Positions 1 to 8,952 of a stretch of DNA of 39,846 nt are shown here, one piece after another. Below the pieces are notes generated by a model that saw nothing but the letters and a program-made list of their open reading frames with translations, had not been told where the DNA came from and did not search any database. Both the position numbers and the translations under genes were made by a program. How positions within the stretch are numbered: the first letter of the stretch is position 1; each line of letters begins with the position of its first letter. The DNA is from Candidatus Nanoarchaeia archaeon (lineage in GTDB: Archaea; Nanobdellota; Nanobdellia; Woesearchaeales; UBA10216), in the NCBI GenBank assembly GCA_028279045.1, contig JANQSZ010000001.1:1-39846 (forward strand), given 5' to 3'.

Positions 1-28
1 TAGATGGTTTCCAATAGAAATTAAGGGG

Positions 29-1261
29 TTGGTGGCTATCCAAGAGAAGAAAGAGGAAAAACAACACGGATTATCAAAATTTTTCAATGATTACTTGGAA
101 CGAGAATCATTTTTCTCAGATAAGAAAGTTCTCCAAAGCTCACACATTCCTGATATTATTGTTCATCGCGAAGATGAAGTGAATCAACTTGCACGAATAT
201 TAGCTCCTGTGCTGAAACAAGAGCGGCCCTCAAACACCTTCCTCTATGGGAAGACCGGAAGCGGCAAAACCACATCCATCAAACACATAGTCAACCAAAT
301 TCTGGAAATTGCGCGGGAACGGAAGATTCCGCTGAAGATTGTGTATGTGAATTGTAAGCTGAAGAAGATAGCAGATACCGAATACCGGCTTCTTGCTCAA
401 CTTTCACGAGAATTCGGAAAAGACATCCCACCAACAGGCCTTCCTACAGAAGAAGTGTACAAATGCTTCTTTTCTGCTGTAGAAGAAAACGGACAGAATG
501 TGGTTCTTGTTCTGGATGAAATTGATGAGCTTGTCAAAAGAACAGGAGATGAAACACTGTATAACCTTACGCGAATAAACGAGGAATTGAAAGGTACACA
601 CATCAGTTTGGTTGGAATTTCCAACGACATGATATTTATCGATTCATTAGACCCAAGAGTTCGTTCTTCATTATCTGAAGAAGAAATCATTTTCAAACCA
701 TACAACGCAATGCAACTCAAAGACATTCTGGCAGAACGAGCGAACGCAGCGTTTAGGCAGAATGCATTTGAACCAGGAGTAATTGAGAAATGTGCAGCAT
801 ATGCGGCGCGGGAACACGGTGATGCGCGGCGAGCACTAGAATTACTTCGCGTTGCAGGAGAAATAGCAGAAAGATCTTCTTCACCGAAAGTGCACATTAC
901 ACACGTAGATGAAGCAGAGAACAAAATTGAACGGGACAGAGTGTATGATATTATTGCAGCGCAACCAAAACAAGTACAAGCAACACTTTACTCAATCATA
1001 CAAACACAAAAAGCAAATTCTTTACTTTTTACAGGAGAGGTGTACGAGTTTTACAAAAACATTTGCAATAACATCGATCTCAATCCATTAACACAACGGA
1101 GAATATCAGATATTATTGCAGAACTTGATATGTTTGGTATTATTAATGCACGCGTTATTTCAAAAGGCCGCTATGGAAGAACCCGCGAAATTTCTCTTGC
1201 TATTCCAACAACAATCCAACCCAAAATATCCTCGCTACTGCGAGAACACCTCAATATATGA
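29..1261 (+). CDS. cdc6: Orc1/Cdc6 replication initiator ATPase
   Basis: AAA+ initiator that binds origin DNA and helps load MCM. The P-loop GKTGSGKT is at residues 74-81 and the Walker B DEID at about 163-166. An ISLVGISND sensor-like segment and a DPRVRSSL segment with the likely arginine finger follow. The C-terminal third (about 310-410) matches the winged-helix DNA-binding domain in position and in its RYGRTRE region. At 410 aa it is a normal length. There is no ATG near the N-terminus: the start is TTG at 29 or GTG at 32, just after an AAGGGG purine run at 23-28 that may act as a ribosome-binding site. Its stop overlaps the DP1 start by ATGA, so it is the first visible gene of a cdc6-DP1-DP2 operon. 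The family call is secure; the exact start is uncertain. Confidence 0.95.
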   Translation: MVAIQEKKEEKQHGLSKFFNDYLERESFFSDKKVLQSSHIPDIIVHREDEVNQLARILAPVLKQERPSNTFLYGKTGSGKTTSIKHIVNQILEIARERKIPLKIVYVNCKLKKIADTEYRLLAQLSREFGKDIPPTGLPTEEVYKCFFSAVEENGQNVVLVLDEIDELVKRTGDETLYNLTRINEELKGTHISLVGISNDMIFIDSLDPRVRSSLSEEEIIFKPYNAMQLKDILAERANAAFRQNAFEPGVIEKCAAYAAREHGDARRALELLRVAGEIAERSSSPKVHITHVDEAENKIERDRVYDIIAAQPKQVQATLYSIIQTQKANSLLFTGEVYEFYKNICNNIDLNPLTQRRISDIIAELDMFGIINARVISKGRYGRTREISLAIPTTIQPKISSLLREHLNI

Positions 1262-2646
1262 ACGAACAAGAAAAAAAGAAGCTCATAGCTGACATGCTCA
1301 GCCGAGGAGAGCTTGTTACACCACAACAACTTGAAAACCTAGAGCACAAACCGACTAGACAGGTCGCTGTCTCAGATGTTGCGCGTACAAAAGGAATTGT
1401 CAACGTAGACTTTTCGTATCGATTTCATGCTAAAAAGAGTTCTGTTCAAGATTTTGTTGCCTACTACAATAACAGATTTCAACTTCTTAGTGGACTGTTG
1501 AGAAACCGCAGAGAACTCACACAACTCATGTCGATATCACGTATTGAGAACACAACAGGAGACCGCGTTTCGTTTATAGGAATGGTTTCAGAAATACAGA
1601 CAACCAAGAATGATAATTTAATGATAACTTTTGAAGACCCGACGGGAAAGACGCGAGTTATCGTTACAAAGACCAATCAAGACTTGTATAAGAAGGCCAA
1701 GGAACTTGTTCATGATGAAGTTGTTGGCATCATGGGATCTGCGCGCGAAGGAATATTCTTTGCAAACGAGATCATACTGCCCGAGGTTCCTGTTGCAAAA
1801 GAATTTGTTAAAGGACCACGTGATGTGAACGCATTGTTCTTATCGGATATCCACGTCGGATCAAATGTGTTTATGGGTAAAGAGTTTGACCGCTTCTTAC
1901 ATTGGATTAACGGCAAAAGCGGATCTGCATCTCAACGCGAAGAAGCAGCGAAGGTATCGTATATATTTATTGCAGGGGATGTTGTGGATGGAATAGGAAT
2001 TTTTCAAGACCAACAACACGAGCTGCATATTAAAGACATTCAAGAACAATACAATCAACTTGCTGAACTACTGAGTGAAATTCCGCAGGACATCAACATT
2101 ATTATTTCTCCAGGAAACCATGATGCGGTGCTTCCAATGGAACCACAACCTGCATTTGACACTATTTTTTGTGACAAACTCCATACCTTACCGAACGTCA
2201 CACTTGTTTCAAACCCAGGACTGGTAACGATTGAGAAAACAGAAGCGTTTCCTGGACTGAAAGTGCTGATGTACCACGGGTATAGCTTTGATTATTACAT
2301 TGCGAACGTTGATTCTATCCGACAACAAGGAGGATACGACAGATCAGACTTGATTATGAAGTTTTTGTTGAAAAGACGGCATTTAGCGCCGACGCACACT
2401 TCAACACTGTATGTTCCTGATACAAAAACAGATCCTCTCTTCATCAATGAAATTCCAGATATTTTCCATACTGGGCACGTGCATCGAACAAACGTGAGTA
2501 TGTACAGGAATATTTCACTTGTTAACAGTTCCTGCTGGCAAGGAATGACGCCGTTTCAAGCGCGACTTGGACACAACCCTCAACCTGCACGTGTACCTCT
2601 CATTAACTTACAATCACGTAAAGCAAAAATACTAAGATTCGGATAA
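1258..2646 (+). CDS. polB (DP1): DNA polymerase D small subunit DP1 (3'-5' exonuclease)
   Basis: Proofreading subunit of the archaeal D-family replicative polymerase. An OB-fold region lies around residues 95-185 (an RVSFIGMVSEIQ-type strand). The calcineurin-like phosphoesterase domain begins at about 190. All metal-ligand motifs are visible: SDIH (196-199), GDVVDG (240-245), GNHD (286-289), YHG (339-341) and GHVH (406-409), so nuclease activity should be intact. At 462 aa it is compact; many DP1 proteins carry a longer N-terminal region. The ATG overlaps the cdc6 stop (ATGA), and the TAA shares one base with the DP2 ATG, implying tight translational coupling and equimolar synthesis with DP2. 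Confidence 0.95.
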   Translation: MNEQEKKKLIADMLSRGELVTPQQLENLEHKPTRQVAVSDVARTKGIVNVDFSYRFHAKKSSVQDFVAYYNNRFQLLSGLLRNRRELTQLMSISRIENTTGDRVSFIGMVSEIQTTKNDNLMITFEDPTGKTRVIVTKTNQDLYKKAKELVHDEVVGIMGSAREGIFFANEIILPEVPVAKEFVKGPRDVNALFLSDIHVGSNVFMGKEFDRFLHWINGKSGSASQREEAAKVSYIFIAGDVVDGIGIFQDQQHELHIKDIQEQYNQLAELLSEIPQDINIIISPGNHDAVLPMEPQPAFDTIFCDKLHTLPNVTLVSNPGLVTIEKTEAFPGLKVLMYHGYSFDYYIANVDSIRQQGGYDRSDLIMKFLLKRRHLAPTHTSTLYVPDTKTDPLFINEIPDIFHTGHVHRTNVSMYRNISLVNSSCWQGMTPFQARLGHNPQPARVPLINLQSRKAKILRFG

Positions 2647-5600
2647 TGGAAGAATATTTTCAATCAATAGAAAAGGAAATTAAGAAATGCTACGACATAG
2701 CAGAGCGAGCGCGAAGCAAGGGATTTGATCCTGAACCGCACGTCGACATTCCACTTGCCAAGAACATGGCAGAACGCGTAGAGCGATTGATTGGTGCAGT
2801 GGCACCACAAATCGTAAACTCTGGTGTGTCGGACCGTATTAGCGAACTCGAGAAAAAATATGGGGCACTAGCTTGGGAAGTAGCACTTATTATTGCACTG
2901 GAAGTATCCCAACAAAAATTCTGCACATTTAAAGATAAACACGAAGCAATGGAAGTGGGTATACGTACTGGATTTGCGTACCACACTGTTGGAATAGTAT
3001 CTGCAGCCCTTGAAGGATTTATCGAACTTAAAATTAAGAAGCGTAAAGACGGCAAAGAATACTTTGCAGCTGTGTTTGCAGGACCAATCCGAGGAGCAGG
3101 AGGGACAGCGATGAGTGTTTGCCTGTTGATTGCAGACTATGTTCGCAAACACATGGGATATGAGGCATATGATCCCTCTGAGAGAGAACAATCACGATTC
3201 GTAACTGAACTTACAGACTATCACGAACGAGTTACTAACTTACAATATCAACCAGGAGATGAAGAAATCCAATTTCTTGCTGCACACTGCCCGATTGAAA
3301 TTGATGGCGACCCAACAGAGAAAATGGAAGTGAGCAACTTCAAAGATCTTGATCGTATACAAACAAACCGTATTCGAGGCGGAGTGTGTTTAGTTATGAG
3401 CATGCTTGCACTAAAAGCACCGAAAGTTGCCAAACAAACAAATAAATGGGGTAAAGATTTTGATCTTGAATGGGAATGGATCAATGATTTCTTGAAAATT
3501 CAGAAAAAGAAGAAAAGTAAAGGATCTTCAGAAAAGAAACTCAACCCTGACTACACATTTATTTCTGACTTAGTTGCTGGAAGACCAGTGTTAACGCATC
3601 CACTCCGAACAGGAGGATTCCGTTTACGGTATGGGCGAACGCGTATCTCTGGATACTCGGCAGCAGGAATACACCCTGCTACCTTAGCGTTGCTTAGCAA
3701 ATATATTGCTACTGGAACTCAACTCAAAGTGGAACGACCTGGGAAGGCAGCGGCGATAACGCCTTGTACATCGATAGACGGACCAATTGTCCGTTTAATG
3801 AACGGAAATGTTGTGAGACTGGACGGTGAAATAGAAGCAAAACAAATTGCAAAGGACGTTGATGAGATTCTATTTTTAGGGGACTTTCTTGTTAGCTACG
3901 GAGACTTTTTTGACCGTGCGCACCCTCTTGTTCCTGTCGGCTACTGTGAAGAATGGTTTGCACGCGAACTTGAAAAGAAAGCAAAAGAAATTGGGAAAGA
4001 AGACGCAACATCGCTTGCGCAGCATTGCAGCATTCCACATGATCACATGACCGCTTTCCTAAAAGGAACAATGGAGGATGTTCCGGCATCGTCTTGTGTT
4101 GCAGTAAGTAAGAAACTCGAACTTCCCATACACCCTCGGTACACATACTATTGGAGCAGCCTTAATCATGATCAACTCGCAAACCTTGTGAGCTGGCTAG
4201 CAAAAGGCGAAGTGAAGTATACAGAAAGCGAAATTGAAAAAATTGTTGTGCTTAACGGACCGGAAAAAGGGATCCTTGAACAAATCGGTGTTCCTCATGT
4301 GGTATCAGCAGAGTTTGTTGTTATTGAGAAGCAGCATGCTATTTCACTTATTGCACTCTTTGAAGGATTTAACCAAGAACTCATTGAAAATATACAGCAC
4401 GCAAACGACGCGACTGTGCTCGAAACGCTGAATCGACTCACTACATTTACTTTGAGAGATAAAGGAGGAACCTTTGTTGGAGCACGAATGGGACGACCAG
4501 AAAAGGCCAAAATGCGACGACTTACTGGAAGCCCACAAGTTCTTTTTCCAGTAGGTGACGAAGGCGGCCGATTACGATCATTCCAATCTGCGCTTGAAGC
4601 AGGCAGGATTGTTGCAGAATTTCCTTTTATGTTTTGTAACACTTGCCAAAAAGATTCTCCATTCCAAGTTTGTGAAACATGCGGGAATAAAACAGAACAG
4701 CGATACTACTGCAGAGAATGCGGGCCCCTCCAAGAAGAAAAATGCAAGCACGGAGATGCTGATACCTCGCAGAGACGTGCAATCGACATCAAGAACGTTT
4801 TTAATTCTTGCTTGAAACTTACTGGGAAGCGCACATATCCTGATTTGATTAAAGGAGTTAGGGGAACGTCAAACAAAGGACACATTCCAGAGCATCTTGT
4901 TAAGGGAATTATCCGCGCTAAGCACAGTGTGTACGTGAACAAGGATGGAACAACACGCTATGACATGGGAGAACTTCCGCTTACTCATTTTACACCAAAG
5001 GAAACAGGAACTAGCGTTGAGAAACTTGTTTCATTAGGATATGAAAAGGACATTCTTGGCAAAGAACTTGAAAATGAAAACCAAATTCTAGAACTCAAAC
5101 CGCAGGATATGATACTACCTTCTGAACTTCAACCGTCGGAAGAAAGCGCAGACCTGGCGCTTGCAAGAGTGGCAGGATTTGTAGATGAACTTCTGGTATC
5201 TTTGTATGGTGAGAAACCATATTACAAAATCAAATCACAAGAAGATCTTGTTGGACAACTTGTACTTGGACTGGCTCCACATATTTCTGCAGGTATTGTC
5301 GGGAGAATTGTTGGATTTAGCAAAACACAAGCGTTCTTTGCACATCCAATGTTTCATGCTGCAATGAGACGAGATGCAGACGGTGATGAAGCGTGTGTTA
5401 TCCTCATGATGGATGCACTGCTTAACTTTTCAAAAAAGTACCTTCCAGATACACGGGGGGCGCGAACAATGGATGCGCCTTTAGTGTTGACGTCTCGCTT
5501 AGTTCCTGCTGAGGTTGATGACATGGTGCACCGATTGGATATTGATTGGAGTTACCCGTTGGAATTATATGAAGCTGCAGAAGAATTCAAAGATCCTTGG

Positions 5601-6125
5601 GATGTCAAAATAGATTTGCTGGGGAATCACTTGGGAACGCCACAACAATACGAAGGGATGGGATACACGCATGCGGTTACTAGCATCAATAGTGGTGTGC
5701 TGATGAGTGCGTACAAAACACTTCCTTCTATGCAGGAAAAACTGCAAGGCCAGATGGAGCTTGCTCGCAGGATCCGGGCTGTTGATAAAGAAGACGTTGC
5801 GGAACTTGTTATTGAGAAGCACTTGCTGAAGGACATCAAAGGAAACTTGCGTAAGTTCAGTATGCAACAGTTCCGGTGTATTAAGTGCAATCTGAAGTAC
5901 CGAAGACCCCCGCTCACAGGTGTGTGTACGTGTAGGGGCAAGATCATATTCACTGTTTCTGAAGGCTCTATAGTGAAGTACCTTGAGCCGGCTATCAGCC
6001 TGGCAGAGTCTCATGAAGTATCTCCGTATGTGCAGCAGGTGCTACAACTCACGAAAATACGTATTGAGAACCTGTTTGGCAAGGAGAAGGATAGGCAAGA
6101 AGGGCTTGGAAAATGGTTCGGATAA
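2646..6125 (+). CDS. polC (DP2): DNA polymerase D large subunit DP2
   Basis: Catalytic subunit of the archaeal D-family DNA polymerase. The acidic catalytic loop RRDADGDEA lies at about residues 907-915 and supplies the metal-binding aspartates. A cysteine-rich zinc region occurs at about 664-701 (CNTC, CETC, CREC), and a second C-terminal one at about 1077-1099 (CIKC...CTC), as in known DP2 proteins. At 1159 aa it is a typical intein-free size; many archaeal DP2 genes are interrupted by inteins near the catalytic motif, but this one reads straight through. The start codon overlaps the DP1 stop by one base. A TATA box for the next gene begins 8 nt after its stop. Confidence 0.96.
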   Translation: MEEYFQSIEKEIKKCYDIAERARSKGFDPEPHVDIPLAKNMAERVERLIGAVAPQIVNSGVSDRISELEKKYGALAWEVALIIALEVSQQKFCTFKDKHEAMEVGIRTGFAYHTVGIVSAALEGFIELKIKKRKDGKEYFAAVFAGPIRGAGGTAMSVCLLIADYVRKHMGYEAYDPSEREQSRFVTELTDYHERVTNLQYQPGDEEIQFLAAHCPIEIDGDPTEKMEVSNFKDLDRIQTNRIRGGVCLVMSMLALKAPKVAKQTNKWGKDFDLEWEWINDFLKIQKKKKSKGSSEKKLNPDYTFISDLVAGRPVLTHPLRTGGFRLRYGRTRISGYSAAGIHPATLALLSKYIATGTQLKVERPGKAAAITPCTSIDGPIVRLMNGNVVRLDGEIEAKQIAKDVDEILFLGDFLVSYGDFFDRAHPLVPVGYCEEWFARELEKKAKEIGKEDATSLAQHCSIPHDHMTAFLKGTMEDVPASSCVAVSKKLELPIHPRYTYYWSSLNHDQLANLVSWLAKGEVKYTESEIEKIVVLNGPEKGILEQIGVPHVVSAEFVVIEKQHAISLIALFEGFNQELIENIQHANDATVLETLNRLTTFTLRDKGGTFVGARMGRPEKAKMRRLTGSPQVLFPVGDEGGRLRSFQSALEAGRIVAEFPFMFCNTCQKDSPFQVCETCGNKTEQRYYCRECGPLQEEKCKHGDADTSQRRAIDIKNVFNSCLKLTGKRTYPDLIKGVRGTSNKGHIPEHLVKGIIRAKHSVYVNKDGTTRYDMGELPLTHFTPKETGTSVEKLVSLGYEKDILGKELENENQILELKPQDMILPSELQPSEESADLALARVAGFVDELLVSLYGEKPYYKIKSQEDLVGQLVLGLAPHISAGIVGRIVGFSKTQAFFAHPMFHAAMRRDADGDEACVILMMDALLNFSKKYLPDTRGARTMDAPLVLTSRLVPAEVDDMVHRLDIDWSYPLELYEAAEEFKDPWDVKIDLLGNHLGTPQQYEGMGYTHAVTSINSGVLMSAYKTLPSMQEKLQGQMELARRIRAVDKEDVAELVIEKHLLKDIKGNLRKFSMQQFRCIKCNLKYRRPPLTGVCTCRGKIIFTVSEGSIVKYLEPAISLAESHEVSPYVQQVLQLTKIRIENLFGKEKDRQEGLGKWFG

Positions 6126-6133
6126 CCGATACC

Positions 6134-6141
6134 TTTAAATA
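6134..6141 (+). promoter_or_regulatory. TATA box for the 131-aa orphan gene
   Basis: TTTAAATA centred about 26.5 nt upstream of the ATG at 6164. This predicts transcription starting at or next to that ATG, and so favours it over the in-frame GTG at 6158. Confidence 0.65.
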
Positions 6142-6163
6142 CTAGTACCACTGCTGAGTGGTT

Positions 6164-6559
6164 ATGATAACGCCTCAAGAACCACGAACCTATGAGATTC
6201 CTGCGGATGAAATGGCAGACCTTGTCAGACGTCTTTCAGTAGTACTGACCGATGACCGACAGGCAATGCTCACTGGGCTGAATCCTCATGACAATGTCCA
6301 CGTTCAAATCACACGCACGGAAACACAATTCCGAGCTGACACACTAGGATCAGCACTCCGCTACTTTGATACATTTAGTCCACTCCTTGGCAATAAAGGT
6401 CCTGTTGTCCTTACCAACCATGCTTATAACGAATATGGAAGAGCACAAAGGTTCCTTGAAACATACGAAGGAGACAGAATTGCTATGGATGAAACACATC
6501 CAGAAATTGCTCACCAAGGAAGCCCAGTTGCACTTGACGAAATATTTCAAGCAGATTGA
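6164..6559 (+). CDS. Uncharacterised 131-aa protein
   Basis: I do not recognise this protein. It is soluble, with no signal peptide or membrane segment. The first part is rich in charged helical sequence (ADEMADLVRRL), followed by mixed alpha/beta sequence (VHVQITRTET), and the C-terminus is acidic. An upstream in-frame GTG at 6158 would add two residues, but the TATA spacing supports a leaderless ATG at 6164. It stands alone after the polymerase operon, and its 3' end overlaps the convergent DUF424 gene by 13 bp. Codon use and the well-placed promoter suggest a real gene. Nothing in the sequence shows its function. Confidence 0.7.
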   Translation: MITPQEPRTYEIPADEMADLVRRLSVVLTDDRQAMLTGLNPHDNVHVQITRTETQFRADTLGSALRYFDTFSPLLGNKGPVVLTNHAYNEYGRAQRFLETYEGDRIAMDETHPEIAHQGSPVALDEIFQAD

Positions 6560-6831
6560 GCGTGTGGAATACCTTCTATTTTGATTGAATTTGATACTAA
6601 GCCAGCTTCAACGCCCAACTGCACTGCGCGCGGGCCGACAAAGTTGACAACATTCGTATCCCGTAGAAGCAATTTAACATCTTCTTCAGACATTTCTTCC
6701 CCGGCGTAGAACTCTGAAGTTAGATCAAGTTCAAAATCTCCTTCAGAAAACTTCTTACCTATCAATTCAGAATCACACAATGCTAAAACGGTTCTTCCGT
6801 CGCCAGCATCGTATTTTTTTACAGTAATCAT
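6547..6831 (-). CDS. DUF424 family protein
   Basis: Small archaeal protein of the uncharacterised DUF424 family, recognised by the conserved C-terminal pattern VVNFVGPRAVQLGVEAGL followed by GIPHAQ. I place the start at the ATG at 6831, giving 94 aa beginning MITVKKY. That ATG overlaps the aIF2-beta stop as ATGA, whereas a longer reading would add 14 residues antisense to nothing conserved. Coupling to aIF2-beta suggests a translation-related role, but no activity is established from sequence. It converges with the upstream 131-aa orphan. Confidence 0.8.
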   Translation of the reverse strand: MITVKKYDAGDGRTVLALCDSELIGKKFSEGDFELDLTSEFYAGEEMSEEDVKLLLRDTNVVNFVGPRAVQLGVEAGLVSNSIKIEGIPHAQSA

Positions 6832-7235
6832 AACTTTGCGCGTACGGGATGTCGTGCACCGCATGCTTGACACGTCATGTAGAGTACGTTTTGTTCTTTA
6901 CTTAGTTTTGTTTCTGGTTTGCTGCACTTGTAACACAATACAAACAGTTTAGCAAACTGTTGAATCTTCATGTTAATCTTAGAAGCAGGAACTTTCGCAC
7001 CAATAATAAGTGCAGATCGAGTTAACTGACCTGGGGTTGCTAATTCTTTTAGCAAATATTTCTGCAATTCTTCTGGTTTACGACCTAGTGTTTGCGCAAT
7101 AGCGTGGAAATTATTCAAGATTGTTTTATTTCCTTGAATATGTCCCATCACTTTCGGAATCGTGAAGCGACCAGACTCGATAACATCCTCTGGAAGTTGC
7201 TTCATTCCTTCTTCAAGCATTGATTCGTAATCCAT
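6828..7235 (-). CDS. eif2b (aIF2-beta): Translation initiation factor aIF2 subunit beta
   Basis: Beta subunit of the heterotrimeric aIF2 that delivers initiator tRNA to the small ribosomal subunit. At 135 aa it has the expected archaeal size. The central alpha-beta domain includes GRFTIPKV and GNKTILNNF and runs to about residue 95. A C-terminal zinc ribbon follows, with CYKC and CQAC as the four metal ligands (about 106-129). The ATG is 26.5 nt from a TATA box, so the mRNA is probably leaderless. DUF424 follows through an ATGA overlap. Confidence 0.95.
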   Translation of the reverse strand: MDYESMLEEGMKQLPEDVIESGRFTIPKVMGHIQGNKTILNNFHAIAQTLGRKPEELQKYLLKELATPGQLTRSALIIGAKVPASKINMKIQQFAKLFVLCYKCSKPETKLSKEQNVLYMTCQACGARHPVRAKL

Positions 7236-7257
7236 AGTATAGAGAGAAATCAGGCGG

Positions 7258-7265
7258 TTTATAAG
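7258..7265 (-). promoter_or_regulatory. TATA box for aIF2-beta
   Basis: TTTATAAG on the plus strand (CTTATAAA on the gene strand), centred 26.5 nt upstream of the aIF2-beta ATG at 7235. It lies against the 3' end of the next gene, with no room for a leader. Confidence 0.65.
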
Positions 7266-7267
7266 GG

Positions 7268-7573
7268 TTATGTCTCCAGGTGATCTGTCACAAATCTTCC
7301 TTGGTCATCAATTTCAGCATACACACCTCGTTCTGGCCAATCTGGTTTACGTACCCGATACCAAAGTAATTTTACAGCACTCGCTAATGGGTTTGTTGTA
7401 CCAGTTGTAGCATGAAACCCTTCTTCGACAACATCGCCCACATTTAAAGAAGGATTTCCTAAAAGATACGACCCCGATTGCAGCCCTTCAGGAAGCTTTG
7501 CGATAGCTCTTGCTGCCGTATATCTATTATCAGCGTGTTTACTTGGAATGGTTCCTAAAAACTTATATGGCAT
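7268..7573 (-). CDS. Uncharacterised 101-aa protein
   Basis: I do not recognise this protein. It is a small soluble protein with no cysteine motif or membrane segment. It contains Gly/Pro turns and a segment with W and Y residues near the C-terminus (LLWYRVRKPDWPERG), suggesting a small beta-rich fold. The ATG at 7573 is about 27 nt downstream of a weak A/T-rich TATA-like stretch (about 7596-7604), which overlaps the DHFR-family gene stop, so it may have its own promoter. Its neighbours give no clear functional hint. Confidence 0.65.
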   Translation of the reverse strand: MPYKFLGTIPSKHADNRYTAARAIAKLPEGLQSGSYLLGNPSLNVGDVVEEGFHATTGTTNPLASAVKLLWYRVRKPDWPERGVYAEIDDQGRFVTDHLET

Positions 7574-7604
7574 ACATAGAAGGAATGATGTGTGATTTTA
7601 ATAA

Positions 7605-8117
7605 TTATCGAATATAATAAAGCATAATGATTCCATCAAACACTTCAGACTTGTCCAGCTTGAACTCAACATCCTTTTCGATCTTGCCGGATAACGGAAT
7701 GCCTTCTCCAAGAATCTTCGGAATGATTGCGATGATTATTTCATCTACTAAATTACCTTCAAGCAGAACAGTGTTCAAACCAGAGCCACCAACAAGCCAA
7801 ATGTTCTTGCCGGGCTTTTGTTTGCGTTCTTTTAGTGTTGACACGGGATTCTTTGCAAACTTTACGTTCTCTGTATCTTGTTGATCTTCACGCGAAAACA
7901 CAATACATTCCTTTCCGGGATATGGCCAATCGCCAAACGTTAGCACTTGATCGTATGTTTTCTTTCCCATCAAAATGGTATCGACATTATCATAGAATTC
8001 TTTGTAGCCAAAATCGCTATCTGTTTCTCCGGGCTGTGGAAGCCAATCAATACTGCCGTCTTTTCGTGCAATGTAACCGTCGAGACTAACAGCAATGTAA
8101 AGAATTACTTTTCTCAT
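7605..8117 (-). CDS. Dihydrofolate reductase family protein (RibD C-terminal type)
   Basis: NADPH-dependent reductase fold of the DHFR/RibD-C superfamily, similar in layout to bacterial YwjB/YyaP proteins. Characteristic segments are AVSLDGYIARKDGSIDWL near the N-terminus, TILMGKKTYDQV at about residues 47-58 and the nucleotide-binding LVGGSGLN at about 108-115. Length (170 aa) fits a single-domain enzyme. Whether it reduces dihydrofolate, a flavin precursor or another pteridine cannot be decided from sequence. Its ATG overlaps the stop of the upstream 77-aa gene (ATGA), placing it at the end of the TBP-MCM operon. This family is commoner in bacteria, so transfer is possible. Confidence 0.85.
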   Translation of the reverse strand: MRKVILYIAVSLDGYIARKDGSIDWLPQPGETDSDFGYKEFYDNVDTILMGKKTYDQVLTFGDWPYPGKECIVFSREDQQDTENVKFAKNPVSTLKERKQKPGKNIWLVGGSGLNTVLLEGNLVDEIIIAIIPKILGEGIPLSGKIEKDVEFKLDKSEVFDGIIMLYYIR

Positions 8118-8347
8118 ATTTGTGGTGGATTATACCCCTTCCGCCCGATTCTTGCGCGATCCAATAGCATCTCGGCTGTTCCTGGAGACTCTTCCAGAAC
8201 GTCTCTTAGATACATTGCCTGAACAGCAATTTCATCTTCAGTTAGTCCTTCGCCATCGCCAAACTCAAAAACTTCCTGGCTTACCATCGCACTCAACAAA
8301 GAACTGTAATAGTCCTGATTCGCTTCAACATGCTCTCGAGAAATCAT
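8114..8347 (-). CDS. Uncharacterised 77-aa protein in the MCM operon
   Basis: I do not recognise this protein. It is a short acidic protein, mostly predicted helix. Motif-like stretches are GDGEGLTEDEIAVQAMYLRDVLEE in the middle and a basic C-terminus (DRARIGRKGY). It is coupled on both sides by 4-nt ATGA overlaps, to the RPA-like gene upstream and the DHFR-like gene downstream. That arrangement makes a spurious reading frame unlikely and implies co-translation with replication proteins. A small accessory of the single-strand binding protein is possible but is speculation. Confidence 0.7.
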   Translation of the reverse strand: MISREHVEANQDYYSSLLSAMVSQEVFEFGDGEGLTEDEIAVQAMYLRDVLEESPGTAEMLLDRARIGRKGYNPPQI

Positions 8348-8952
8348 TCCAATACCTTTACCTTACCGGGTTTTACTTCAAAAATCTCCCCTTCGCGGAG
8401 AAGCTGCTGAATTTGAGTTTCATCCTTGCCAGATTCCCTGATGACTTCTTCGATATCTGCACCGTCTCCACCGTCGAGATTGCGAATTGTAGTCGTAATA
8501 TCCTCAACATTGCTGATAATCGGAGTTTCCTCCACAACCTCCTCCTTTTCTGGAACAGGTTCTGGTTCAATAGGGCGAGGTTGGCGTTCAAGTTCGAGCT
8601 TGCGGAGGCGCAACCAGTCAGGGTTTGCTATTTTCTTAATTACTTCAGGAACAATATATTTTTCATTATTGTATTCTCGCGGTTTTCCAACTAGCAAAAC
8701 AATATCTCCAACTTTCAAATCTTTGAAATCCTCTTCAAAGCTTCGTAGTGGAATGACCCCTGTACTGTCATCGAATACTGCTTCCATGCCGTTTACACCG
8801 ACGATAACACCCATAATATTAACACGGAAGAACTTTTTTCCTGCAGAAAGAACGTGATTTGGTTCTTCATCCCCGGTAACGTACTGACCAGAAAGTACAC
8901 GATCAACGCTTGTAATCGAAGCAGTACTTCTTTTGTAGTTTACTTGGTCCAT
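8344..8952 (-). CDS. RPA32-like / RPA-associated OB-fold protein
   Basis: Single-strand DNA-binding (replication protein A) type protein. Residues about 25-110 form an OB-fold, with the sequence AGKKFFRVNIMGVIVGV, a DDSTG turn and VGDIVLLVGKPREYN. It resembles the archaeal RPA-associated group I know as COG3390. A Pro/Glu-rich linker (about 124-142) leads to a small C-terminal domain, LDGGDGADIEEVIRESG...REGEIFEVKPGKVKVLE. That domain has the spacing of a winged helix, as in eukaryotic RPA32. The ATG lies within the end of MCM (13-nt overlap). The position directly behind mcm supports a replication-fork role. The exact RPA subgroup is uncertain. Confidence 0.82.
   Translation of the reverse strand: MDQVNYKRSTASITSVDRVLSGQYVTGDEEPNHVLSAGKKFFRVNIMGVIVGVNGMEAVFDDSTGVIPLRSFEEDFKDLKVGDIVLLVGKPREYNNEKYIVPEVIKKIANPDWLRLRKLELERQPRPIEPEPVPEKEEVVEETPIISNVEDITTTIRNLDGGDGADIEEVIRESGKDETQIQQLLREGEIFEVKPGKVKVLE

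Noticed and set aside
8122-8857. Long plus-strand reading frames opposite the RPA-like and MCM genes
   Set aside because: They are antisense shadows of well-identified genes and have Ser/Thr-rich composition typical of such frames.
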